DNA of 64,000 bases from Pyrocephalus nanus (taxonomy: Eukaryota > Chordata > Aves > Passeriformes > Tyrannidae), in assembly GCA_038380795.1 (NCBI GenBank), contig CM076259.1, positions 63,631,938-63,695,937 of the forward strand, written 5' to 3'. This document shows positions 1 through 12,440 of the stretch, piece after piece (position 1 is the stretch's first letter; each line of letters starts with the position of its first letter). The notes under the pieces were generated by a model. It did no database searches and was not told where the DNA came from. It was given only the letters and a program-made list of their open reading frames with translations. Made by a program: the position numbers and the translations under genes.

Positions 1-2940
1 TCTTCCCAGGAGCTGAAATAGGTTTTACTGTATAGCAATGTAATTTTTTTTTTCTACTCTTTGTCCCTAGCTTCTTCCATCTGTATTAAATCAGTCACAC
101 TGGCTGACCTGAAATGTGTCAGCTAAGATCTTCCTGCACTGAAACTCAGGAAAAAAATAGTCTTATTAAAATATAAAAGACAGGTTAAGGCAAGAAACCT
201 TGTGATGATTTTCTTTTTCATTTACTGTGGGCAAAATTGGAGTTTTTCATGGCTCTTCTGAGGGAATGTCTTAAGCATTTAATTTCTTGCTGACGAGCAA
301 GTAGGCACCGGTGGCTGATACCACCTCCCCATGCAGGGACAAAGTCAGCCTGCTTCTGGATACCTCCACCTTGAAATTTCATCTGGAAAATGCTGTTACA
401 TAGGTCATCCAGTTTCCCATCTCCCCTGTAATAGCTTGGGAAGATGAGTGCAAACTGAACAAGTACAAGGGGACATAAAAATCGCTCTTGTGTTCCACAG
501 GATCTGCACTTAGCCAGTCCCCCTCTAATGACCCTAGAAGGGGCAGAATGGATGTACTGGAAATATCCATAAAATGCAGAAATCACACTGACTGTTAAAT
601 ATGCAGGGCTTTATTTGCCCCATGAGGATTCAGCTGCAGTAGCCCCATGGTGAGCACTTTATCTGTCACAAATGCAAAACATTTTGACTTGCTTTGACCT
701 TCTCTTGTCACCTCTCCTGTTGGTATGAGGCTGATGGTTTCTGCGGGCAGCTCACTCCTACCTTTTGATTCGAAGTGGTCTTTTAGTAAAATATCATGCC
801 ACCTTTCTCTCTTTCCACTCCCACTAAAAAGCATCAGTATTACAGCTCTGCCTGTAAGAACATCATCTGTCTGCGGAAAGAGGTCTGGCTGGGGGATTTG
901 CCCTAGGTAGTGATAACAGACAAAGGGATATCCCTGATTTCAAATGCTGGGGGAAAAAATCATTACATAGTATTCACCAAACAAAATGGCTTCTTAGAAA
1001 TGGCAAGCCACAAACTGAGGCAATTCCAGCGCAGAGAACCCTTCAGAAGAGAATACAAATCCAAATTTGTCTGTCCTCACTTTTTATGGGCCCTGCTGGC
1101 AGGAGAGTTTCACTGATGTTCCTTTGCAGCATTCAACTTCTGCATTCAAGAGGCATTTTGACTGACAGAGAAAAGCAAGAAGAGACAGATGTACTCACTG
1201 GGGAAGGCTTATATATAATTGAACATGTAAACATTTGCAAACCACTGCTATTTTTTTTTTTAATTATATGAATAATATTGTCTTGACTTGTGCTCGTAGG
1301 CCTGTCAGGAGTTATGTACAGCTGAATATGAAGGAGCTCCCCCCCTAACTCACCACACCACGGGCTCAGGGTGTGTAGCACATGACTGGCAGTGCTTTGT
1401 GCACATGTGCTCTGAGGTCCTACACCACGGCAAGCACTGGAAGGTGGGTGTCAAAGACACCTTTTACCATGGTTCTGCAGAGCAAAGAGAAGCTGTACCT
1501 ACTGCAGGACTTTGTGTTGTGAATATCTGCCCATCTCCTTTTTATGGTGTGGAGGGTCAATAAAGTAATTTGTTTATGTTTTTCGACTGTTCTGCCTTTG
1601 GAAAATATCCCAAATCAGCTGAATTAGTGTCAGCTGAGTGGCAGGGTAATAATAGGGAGTCCTCAGAAAGACTGTCATAAGGAATTAGAAAACATTGCCC
1701 TTGCCCCACTTTGCAGAGGAATTTTTTAATGCCTATTACAGTCGATCTATTTGATGATTGTAAGCAGCGTATTTTGGATACTGCTGCTCGCTGGAAGGAG
1801 TTTCCACCCAAATGAGATTTGGAGGGATCTTCACCCCCAGTCAGAGTAATGAGTTCTGAGTTTTGATAATGCTCTTTGTAAGTACAGTGCCAGAACTCAA
1901 AAGGAATATTGCAGGGAGACCACCCTTTTTACCCTAGGAGTTAAGCTCTCTTCAGTGGTATACATTGCTCACCATGGCAATGGGAATTGAATTTTCCGCT
2001 CTCTGAGCTCTCCTGGATACTTAAACCAGCCTCATGTAATACTATTGTTGCCAGTGTCATTGCACCGCTGAAAACTAAATGAATGAATAAATTAGAGCCA
2101 TGGTGTTTTGGATTGCTGAATTGCATCCAAGCTTTTTATTGCAGTCATGAGCTCCTTTTGCGATGACAGACGGAATGATGCTTATTAGGCAGTTAGGCAG
2201 ATCACTGTAACGAACAAACGTGAGAAGTACAGTAGCAAGGCTGTATATCAGAGAACTGAGACAGGATTATCTCTTAAGAAACCTCTTTCTAACACCAATT
2301 ACCTTTTGACTGCAGGGCCACTTCGTATTACACAACAGTTTATTCTTCCTTATTGATGCAAGTAATCTAAGTTTATGGCTCCTATCACAATCTTTTCCTC
2401 CTTGGCCTTTTAACTGCCTTTAATATAGAAGCTATTCCCATCTTGAGGTTTGTGCTCCTTCAGTTTTCAGCTTTCATCCTGCTCCTTTTTCGTATGTCTC
2501 TGAATATCCCTCAGTGTCACATTTGCAGCACTCAGTTCCTTCTTTGTCTCATTTCTGTGTATTTGTCTCCGAGGCTTTTTTCTCAGCCCCATTTTCTGTG
2601 TTGCTCTGTAGCCACTCTCAGCCATGGGGAGAACTGCAGGTCGTCTTGGCTCTGTCCATCTCTTCAGGACTTGTACAGGTACCAGACCACAGTTCAGATG
2701 CCCCTTGTTCCCTGGATGCATCTATATCATACTCCTGACCTGTTTATGTGGTAGCATGGAGGATTCCAAACAAACTGACCTGGACTAGGATTTGATAATT
2801 TACTCAGGATGATTTACTGGTACTTGGGAGGAGGTGGTCCTTTGCCCTTGGAATGGCACTTACGTTACCTATCAGTATGCCAACTTGGAGAGTTAATGCC
2901 AGCAGAATAATAACCCTATAAAAAGTAATGGTTTTTTTGG

Positions 2941-2968
2941 TTTTTTTTTTTTTTTTTTTTTTTTTTTT
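2941..2968. repeat. Poly(T) tract, 28 T
   Basis: Uninterrupted run of 28 T, preceded by a shorter T run and GG at 2932-2940. It is in the upstream intron. No adjacent retroposon body was recognised on either side, so it is called a simple repeat rather than the tail of an antisense retrocopy. Confidence 0.9.
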
Positions 2969-3639
2969 GGGCCAGGGTAGCTCCCTGAACTGGTTGATGT
3001 TAACCTGAAATTCCATGAGGGAAGGGGTAAGAAGGGGCAACAAGACATAGATGGGAATGCATAGGGTGCCCTGACTGTTCCTTTCAGGGATGGCACAACA
3101 TTAGATCTGCTCCTCTGTGACATGAAATTGACCCCAAAGTCGTATTTTGTGGCCCATTTACCAGCATAAGAGCAGGTTGCTTTGGTCAGGGATGGTCCTG
3201 TGGTATGCCCCTTGTATTGCCACCTCTGCCACTTAGTGCAGGCCATGACACACTTCATGTGGTGAGCTGGAGCACCTGAAAATCAACCCAAAGGAAAGAG
3301 AAGCCCCATCACTCAGCTCTCCACATGGCCACATCAAGTGGCACTGAACATTTCCAGAAGGCAGTGGTGAGCTGTTGTGCTCCAGAGGAGGCTGCTGTGC
3401 CTGGGGATGCTGTTTGTGGTCTTTTTGAGCTGCTTGTCCTTACAGTGTAGTGTTTGGTGAATGTGAGAATGGGGGCAAGTGGAGTCTTTGTCTCCTCACT
3501 GGAATGAAAGGTCAATATGATAGGACAGAAGATTGTCATGTAGCATTAGAAAATGACCTTGTCTTTGTGTGTATAAATATACAAAAAATTCTTTTGAGAA
3601 AGCTCTTAAGTGCAGATGTATTTTCCTGGTGAGACATAG

Positions 3640-3790
3640 ATATAAACCTCCCTTTAACTGTTTCCCTGAAGTCACACCAGAGCAATCCACTTGGCTGTGG
3701 AACAGTTGCCCCAGGAAAGCCATAAATCTTTATTGTTTGGAGACCTTTGAAATTGGACTGGACACACCATGGCGTTCAGCACAGATTGAG
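3640..3790 (+). mobile_element. Degraded CR1 LINE fragment (old)
   Basis: The stretch around gttgccccaggaaagcc, followed by a segment equivalent to 'gttggagaccttcaaaactggactggacac', resembles the 3' part of older avian CR1 copies in + orientation. The copy is diverged and lacks a clean 3' terminal repeat, so its limits are approximate. Identification is by remembered similarity; a repeat-library search would settle it. Confidence 0.5.
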
Positions 3791-6700
3791 GTAATGTGTG
3801 TCAGGGAGCAAAGCACAGCAGACTACCTCAGGGAATGACCCGCCCTTCATGAGCAGGGACTGGATGCAAATTGTCCTTTTCCATCTCCAATTTGTGCAGC
3901 TCTGCTGGATCTCTTAGACTCACAGACCTGGAACACAGTGATCTGCTGCAGAGTACAGTGGGACAACCTTTTTTATTTTTAGTTTTTTATAGTTTAAGTT
4001 GGTTTAAGTATTTGTCCCTTGCTAAACTCTCATTTCTGACTCTGTGTTGCCCCTTTTCCTCAGGAAACAAACAAAAAAAAAAATGCTTATTTTCTAAAAT
4101 ATCAGTTCCCAAGCAGCCATTTGCTTGTGGCAATATCCTGCTGGGTCAGTTAAAGAAGAAATGGTGATGGGACAGTTGTGAGCAGAAGGGTGCAGATGGG
4201 GAGGAAGCAGCCTTTCAAACCATCCCTCAGAGACAGCCATGTGTGAAGATAGCCTTATTCTGGTTCCTGTTGCTGATCTTGTTGAAGTTTCCCTGACACT
4301 GCTAACACGTTTTCAGGTGGGAAGATTCAGACTTAGAGTGTAGACACTCCAACTTTTTCTTGATTCATTTTTATGTAGAAGCTGTTTCCACAACCATTTT
4401 AACCAAAAAATAGCAAATGTTTACACTATCAAGTTTTGTTTTTGTTGCTGCCTGCAAACTGCAAAAAGTGTCCCATATTTAATTTATGCTTATTTCAGTT
4501 ATTTAAGAGCAAACAAAAGATGCATTCGTAAACCATGAGTTAAGAGTATCATATCTTCATGTGACACTTTTGCATGGTTTCCCAGGGGCATGTTGTTCCC
4601 AGCTGAGGTATGTAGGCACTGAGATTATCATGAATGGAGGAGTGTACAAAATGGAAAAGATACTGTGGATTTTGTTCATTCATGGAAACACAGGATCTGT
4701 CAGCCTGTTAGATTATACCTGCTTATCGCATCCTCTGGCCAGTCCCTATGGCTTCTGTGAGAGGAACACTTACCCATATCTCAGCCTCTTCAGATCATAG
4801 CTGGATTTGTTAGGTTAAATGGCTAATTGAAGGTGAGTGCTTCAGTGTGCATTAGTCAAGCCCTGTAGTTAAAACAGCAGATAATTTCTTTGTAGCTGCA
4901 CACAAAGGCAAATGTCTCTGTTTCTTTTGTTTGTTGCCATCCCCACAGCCAGCTATGAAGGGCTCTGATTTAGTTGCATAATCTAGCAGGGCTCAGTGGC
5001 AGGACTTTAACTTAACTGTATCTAAGGTATTTGTATTATACAGCCAATCTTTCTTCTGCCTTCTTTCTCTGCACTTGTTCCACATTTGTGTTAAGTCACA
5101 TGGGGATATTGGAAGATGCTGTAGACCCAGATGTCTGCTGGAATCTCAGACTGTGTAATTAGCTGTGGCTGTGTAGACACTAGCTGAAGACATGTATCAT
5201 ATAATGCATCAATAATGCCTAGTTTTGGTGCTGAGAGTTGTGCATTCAGGCCTTATCACAGGCTGTGAAAGTAGCTGTGCCCACTCCTCTAGGAGCATGG
5301 GCTGTGATGGGCTATGCCCTTGGAAAAGTTGGGTTTGCTTATTTGCTTGTTGTTTTGATTTTTTGAAGTGTATCCCTTCCCTGTTACATAAAAGGATAGA
5401 AGGAAATAAATGAATGAATTTGAATTCAGTGAGTCCTCCAGTAAAATTATGTGATTCACCCAGTTGTTTGTTTTACTTTTGTTCTGGGTTGTAGTAATTT
5501 AAACCTTGTGTGAACACCTTCTCTCAAGGTCTCAAAGCACCATAGAGAGACAAGAAATCCCTGTGTCTTTTGGAACTATTATCCCCTCTTCCTCATGTAG
5601 GGAAAAGAAGGCTTCAAGAGGCAATATGAGTAACACAATAGTTGCACAAAAGTCCTTGGTGGGGACAGAAGTTGCCTATAACCTTTGTGACCGCCCAGGT
5701 CTCTGTAGTGATCTTGGTAACATTTCTCAGTCATTATGGTTGCAGCTTTTTGGCTTCAAAAAGTAGCATCATATCAGGTAAAGATAAAAATAAAGAAGTC
5801 CACCAGGACCTTATATGTGTGTATTCAACCCTATATCTCTGCTGAGTTGCTCACTCTGCTGTTTAAATCCTGGGAGCTGAGGGACACTTGGAGCTGCTTT
5901 GCTTTCTTCCAGAACCTTGACCTGAGCACTGGAAGTTGCACCAGAAAGGCAGTGCAGGCAGGGTGAAATGTGTTCCTTGAGCCTTGGCCCTTTCTGCTTC
6001 ATTACCTTGAAAAGCCTACAACCGAATATCAATTCATTTGTATTCAACCTGGCTGTTCTGCTTCCAGACCTCCTTTCTTGTCTGAGGCTGACAGGATGTC
6101 ACGAGGAAGTGACACAGCAGTGACAGTTTGTGTGTCATGGTCCACTTCTATTCGAACTTGATTTTTATCTGGTAATGAATCAAGCCACAGGAGTCCAGTC
6201 TGGGAAAAAAAAAAGAAAATGTCCCAAGGAAGCAAGCTGAAGCTAGAAAGTTTTTCAGTCCATTTGGAAATAAGAATTCATTACAATGCTCTTTTTCCCT
6301 CCGCACCAGACCCTGGTATTCTCACAAGGTAGACTGGGCACAAAAGGGGTTTTGCATTATTTATTAGTGTGCCTCAGTCACACATAATGAGGGCTATAAA
6401 GTATGTAAGAGTTTATAATTGGCTATCTGCAAGAAGTAATCCTAAGGGGGCTGTGTAAGGATCAAATAAATTATGCTTCATTATAGTAGTTATGCCAAGG
6501 ATATTAGAAAATTGTTTTTAGTAGGAGTGCCAATGAGGAAGAAAAAGAAGGAGAAACAGAAAAAGAAAACCCCTCATTACTTCCCAGACCCACTTCTGTC
6601 GAAGATTTTACAGTCTTTCCTAAAGAGGGAAGATTTCAGTGTTTCTCCTTAAAATTCCTGATGTGTCCAAGATGCTAAATAAGCAGTTGCCAAGATACTA

Positions 6701-8599
6701 GTACAAATAATGCATAAATGGAGTTTATCTAAATTGTTTTATTAATAAACTTTACTGAATTCTCCCATGCAGTTAAGCAGGAATCCCAATTCCCCAGTAT
6801 CCGCTGTTGGAACATCAGCTTTCAGAAATGAAACTTTTATCTCTTCCTCTCGGGAATAAGAATGCCTGCACCCTAACCTCCCCAGCCCCTCCTTCTGGAA
6901 TCTAATTATTGTTCTGATAATTCAGAACAAGGATTCAGTAGCAGTAAAATATACATGAAAAAAAAATAGATGAACAGCTGGTTGTGGAAGCTGTGATGTA
7001 TAATTTTAAAATGAACATTTACATTTTACAAAAGCCAGGACTAAAGAGATCTCCATGTTTCTGACTTAGTAATAGGGCTCTTCTGGTACTTCTGGATATA
7101 GTTTTTGCTACAATGAAGATGCCCCTGGAGTACAAAAGTTAGACAAGGAAAAGTCTTGTTAGATCCATGAGGGAGGGAACATCCCTTCCCTTAAAGCAGT
7201 TGATGGATATAATTCTAGTTTTCAATAGAAAGTCAAAGGGTGACAGAGTTTGTCTCATGATACAATATACTTGGGTTTTAACAATTTCCAACAGTGGAAA
7301 TTACCTGTGTGTTTGTATATTAAGTATTATACTTTCACAAGTGTAAAAATATATCCTATAACCCTTAGGGGCCATAGTTGCACCAGCCCCTGTCCAAACC
7401 ATAAAGGGAACTCACATAAAGGGAATTCATTAGTAAAACAACATTCTGTATGAACAGCGATGTGTGAAAACTGTCGAAAGCAGGAGCCAACTGCAGGGAC
7501 CAGGAGTGGATTGCAGCCTCTGTTAGTAGCTTGGCTCAGCCTTCACACCAGAAACTCACTCCAGCTCCAGTCAGGGGCTGTTTGCTGAATCTGTTGAACA
7601 TCTTTTGCTTGGCATCACTTGTTATTTGCATCTCAGAAAACATAGGGCACTCATTTTACATCTGAAGTATACGTTGCAGGAATCGGCCAGTGAGGAGCTG
7701 GATGTGTCACAGGAGTCAGCTGATTCTGAAAGAATGCAAACAATGGTTAGTATATGAGGGGAGTTGAAAATAAGAGACTTTTCCTCCTTGAAGGCTTTAT
7801 AGATCGTCTGAGTGCCATCACTAGTGGCTTCTGCAGCCATGTAACATACCTCTCATAGGTTGTTCATTTTCTGTTTCCATTTTTTCTTAAATTCTCTGTC
7901 AAACCTTGCAAGAGGTCCACTGAATGCTACTGTTGCTCCTTAGCACTCCCTACTCCTAGGTCCAAATAAGAATGCAATTGCATGCTCCAGTCACTAAGTA
8001 TTAATCCATTAAGCCAATGATCTTGTAAATTTGAGGAGCAATATGGAGAGCTGGGGATGTCATCAAGGCAATGATAGGCTTTTATCAAGGACAGCCTTTA
8101 TAGCAGAGAGTTACTAGAATAATCTTCCACTGTTCATAAAGCATAATTTCTGAGAAGTTTTCAGCAAGAGAGAACAATAATAAGCTCCAAGAGTCACACA
8201 GTTCAGTTTAGGGTTTTGTTAGTTACTGTTGCCATCATCTTCAAGGTCTTCGTTTAGCTTAACTTTCCTTTTGGATTCTCTCCATTGAAAGCAACAAGTT
8301 TGATTAATTTTTCAGCTTCTCTGATGGTATTCTGGCAGAGCTTTTTGTTTTTGAAAGGAAAATTCCAATAGATTTTTGAAGCCAGAAGCCACACAAATCC
8401 TCTGGGAAGGAGGAGAAAGCTGTAGGGAATGGCCAGTTCTGGCAGGAAAGGAATGAATGTATCGGGACTGCTTAATCCATTGTAGAGAAAAGTGCTGCAA
8501 AGGGGTAAGAAAACAAAATGCTTTCTCAGAGCTCTAGTAGGAGTTTAGTAGAGTCCATGTTTTAAGGAGTGAAGTTAAATTACCATGGGAAGATACAGG

Positions 8600-8812
8600 T
8601 TAGACAATGAGGTTAGAAAAGCTTCTGTTGCAGACACAGAGCCACAAGAACATAACGTCTTAGAAGGTGGTAGGATCTCCATTGTGAGAGGCTTCTTAAG
8701 AACAGATTCAGCAAATATTTCTTTTGGAAGGGACAAGTAGAGCTTATCCTGACTTTGAGGCTGTGGGATGATTTAGGTGACTCCTTCATGTCCCTTCCAG
8801 CCTGAGTTTTAT
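8600..8812 (+). mobile_element. Ancient CR1-type LINE fragment
   Basis: In + orientation the order of words (ggatctccattgtgagaggc, then ttcttaagaacagattcagc, then tgatttaggtgactccttc and tcccttccagcctgagt) follows the 3' end of old CR1 elements shared by birds and turtles. It is heavily diverged and the 5' limit is uncertain. It ends just before a short hairpin at 8826-8849. Confidence 0.55.
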
Positions 8813-8825
8813 TATTAAACTTTAC

Positions 8826-8849
8826 TGAACTCATTTCAAAATGAGTTCA
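8826..8849. repeat. Short perfect inverted repeat (11-bp arms, 2-nt loop)
   Basis: Arms tgaactcattt and aaatgagttca are exact reverse complements separated by 'ca'. It lies immediately downstream of the ancient CR1 fragment. No function is evident. Confidence 0.85.
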
Positions 8850-9125
8850 AATGTGGGCTCATGAGTTCATCGAGGGAGAAGCATACCCTTCTACTCAGTT
8901 CTTCCCTCTCACGCACTGTATTTTGTTAACAGAAAGAGTTAAGTATGACTGAGATGTTGGTAAGTTTGTCCATATGGATCCTCTCTGGAGAGAGTAAGTG
9001 GCAGTGCCAAATTTTTCTGAGCTGCAGATGTGCAATATATTTGTAACAAACTGCAGCTGCTATCCAAAAATATATTTATCACATTTTGTGGCAAACTGAA
9101 AAATGGTATCTATTTGAAGGAAATT

Positions 9126-9189
9126 GACTTGATAGAGTATTTTTTCCTCTACAAAGTGACTCAATAGGGTATTTTTTCCTCTGCAGGTA
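9126..9189. repeat. Two-copy tandem repeat, 32-bp unit, diverged
   Basis: The two adjacent units both contain the block gtattttttcctct and both begin with 'gact', in equal 32-bp spacing (9126-9157 and 9158-9189). A handful of substitutions separate them, so this is an older local duplication. Confidence 0.75.
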
Positions 9190-12100
9190 GGGTCAGTTAC
9201 TGAGTTTGAATGCCTTCAGAAAATTCCATATTTTTATCTGGTTTTGAAAATAAAAATATCTCTTTTTCTTGGTTATGTCTCATGGAGCAAACTTTGGGGC
9301 ATGTAAAAATCATGCAGAACAGAACACAGATTGTCTAACAGTATGGAAGCAGTATTTTGAGTGCCACATAGTTCTCATTGGAGCTGTGCTGAATCTTATC
9401 ATCTCTCTCACTGAAAACAAAGTAGTTGAGAATGAGGTAGTAGTTTTAAGTTTAATTGAGGAAGCCATTGAACAATTGATTTCACATGGAGTCTATTATC
9501 GCTTAAATTTAACTACATTTTTCTTGATTTTTCCACTGTAATTCAGCACAAAGACAAATGACAACAAGTATCCCTTTGTTCATGCACAGATTAATTTATG
9601 TGCTTAGCTGTGTGCTCTGCAAGTGGCCTTGCAAATGCAGAGGTTATTAAAAAAGCTGCTAAAAATGCTGCAGCTACAGTAATGCAGAAGCAAAGAGTAA
9701 ATTGAACTGACCTCATCTTCACCAGTTCCCAAGCATGTCACAGCACTTCACTGTCTATGAGTTATCCATCAGCAGGCTCTGCACTGGACGGACAGAGATG
9801 CACTTGATGGCTGCAGGCCTGTGTATCAGCTGTGCCGGTGTGTACATTTTTGCAGAGCAGAAGAAGACTTAATCCTGTGAACCACCAGTGAGAATAGCGT
9901 AGAGGGAAAAGTGATTCTCAGCTGTGCTTGATGAATGCCACTGACTTTTACAGCCTTACTTATCTTACTGCATTTCCTGTCTAGAGAAGTAATTTCCAAA
10001 CTTGTTTGATTTGAGGAGTCTTACAGACTCTCCAGTAGAAATGTGGATCCATATAATCTTTTCTGCAGGTATAGATTGTCTAATAGTGTGTATGAACTTG
10101 CTTGGAAGTATTCCATGGTTTGCCAAATAGTCTGCAGAGCATGTACTGAAAATGCTACTTTGAAGTCTTGAGTGTAGCTGAAGTTTTACTGAGATGTGCA
10201 GTGGTTATCTTCTGTTAATCCTTGGATAGCTCAACTGAGATAAAACCAACTAACTAAGAGGTAAAAGGCTGGCATGCAGTATTCTTTCACTGGATGCATG
10301 CTTTGCATCTATTCCTGTTTCCCTGTGACTTTCGGGTTATGACACTGAAATTAAGGAATTGTCTGGATATCTTAGTTGCTTTATTCATCATCTATAAATT
10401 ATTGCTTTTTAACAGATCAGTGAACTAATAGACATGAAAAAGCAATTCTTTGTTTTTAATCCATGACTGAATATTTCCAAAAGTTTGGACATCTAGTGGC
10501 GAAATCACTGGAACAATGCTCAAGAGTCAGACTGCTGCAGACTTTTACTTAATGCTTGTAACAACCTTAGTCTGCCCAGTTCGTATTGAAAAGATATGGA
10601 GATACCTGTCCATTTATCCATTTCTCTGCTTAGGCATTTTCACTGATTTAGGATATATTTTCCTCATTTCCTCCTTACCATCTTTCATGAGATCTGTTCA
10701 CGTACTGGGAATTACTACTACTGGGAGCATCTGAAAAGCTCTGACTAGTTTTGGCCAGCCTCCATTTGCTATTGAAATTTATATTAATGAAAAAGACTAT
10801 GCCTTATCTGCTATGACTATATGGAGAATTATGCATTTTGGGAAGTTAGTTAATAAACTACCTTTTATTAATTGCAGTAGGCACCCTTGTGTTTCTAATA
10901 GAGTGATTTCTATTTAAATACATTATGCCATATGCCATATGCTGCTCTAGACTCTTTGAACTGTCAAGCATTTGATTCTGAGTCACAAAACGAGGGGGTG
11001 AGCACATAGATGGGTTGTCACATAAAGAAATCTGATGGCATGTGATAATGCTCAGGCTTCTTTTTATTTTTTTCTCCAATAAAGCTTGTAATGTACAAGC
11101 ACTGATCATGGCTTGCTAAACAAAAATGAGCTGACAGCTAAACTCCAGAGTGTTTTCTGGAGTTTTTCAAGCATTTCAGTTCCACTCTGCAGTTTCCCTC
11201 TGCTTTTAACTGGCCCATGTCACATCCTTTTCAGAACAAGAGGTGTCAATCATTTTATTGTATGCCAGACTCTGGGAGAAATTACACAGAGACTCACCAA
11301 ACCTAGTTCTGAGTGGTCTAGCTCTGTGGCAGCAATTGAGGCAGACCAAGGCCATTTTGAAGCAGCAACTTGTTTCCTTACAAAAAACTTCCTTTTAAGG
11401 CCAAGCATACAGGTTTACACTCAGCAGCAAGACAGTTTGCCCTTCGATCTTCTCTTCTTCAGGTCATTTCCCATAAAGGAAGACAGAATTCATGACAGGA
11501 ATTGAGACATTTGCAATTTAAGGGGCAGAATGGGGGCAGAAGGTAGAAGATAAGGAATAAAGTGTAGGTACCTTTGGGCCGGATTAAATTATGGATTCAT
11601 ATGCTTTTTAAAGGTGTTTACAGTACAGCTTTTTTCCCTTGAGATAGGTTTCTAAGCACACATCAAGATCAATAGATATCTAGGGTGAAACTCATTAGGG
11701 TAGATGCTTTGCACTGTTAGAGATACCCTAGGGTCTGCAAGATCTCTGTCTGGGCTGGGAAGTATGACAGGGGACTTAGGGGAATCTTGCACTGCTCTGG
11801 AGAGGCAGGGGGAAGAGCAAGATACTGAAGAGCACTTAAACTGACAGAAAGTGACATATTTGGGTGGCAAAATCCCACTCTGGGTTGAAACTGCCAGCAT
11901 AATTCAATCATTGACCTACAAGTTCCTAGTGCCATTTGAGATGCCCTTGGCTGTTCCACCTCCAGCTGCTAGTCCAGATGCATATGGCTTTCCCTGCTAG
12001 CTCTGTGTCATGTCTGTCAGTCCCATGTGAATGTCTTTGCTGTATTAGGGTTCTGTGACCTTAGATGTGTTCTGGTCATAGACCTATGTTTATGTATTCT

Positions 12101-12319
12101 TTAAGATGAGAAGAATATCTGCTAGACTGCTGATTGTACTGACAAAGATCTCAATTCAACTGCCACTGCAGAGGCATTTTCCTAGGTTTGATATGCCCTG
12201 TTTCATCTGAGACACCTAGAAAGGAAGACCTGTGCTTTTCTGGAGCAGGTGGGCCACCCAGCTGCAATGCAAGTAGTCCTGTGTGCATGCATGTAACTTA
12301 AGCCCCAGCTCTCTTAAGC

Positions 12320-12440
12320 TGAGCTGCCTGCATGATGGAAAAGGATGTCGAAATAGTCCAACCTTCTGCTTAAAACAGGACCAACCCTGAATCATGACTA
12401 TGGTAATTACTTTCATGCCTTCAAGTATCCCCTTAGACAA
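12320..12440 (-). mobile_element. Possible old CR1 fragment, antisense
   Basis: The words aaatagtccaaccttctgct and aaaacaggaccaaccc resemble the antisense CR1 3' end ('agtccaaccctctgctcaaagcagg'). The match is short and weak; the element, if real, is truncated at both ends. Confidence 0.35.

Noticed and set aside
2804..3258. Minus-strand frames with poly-Lys
   Set aside because: Artefact of the 28-T run at 2941-2968.
6140..6160. ttcgaa word considered as a tRNA T-loop (B box)
   Set aside because: No A box, acceptor stem or cloverleaf around it.
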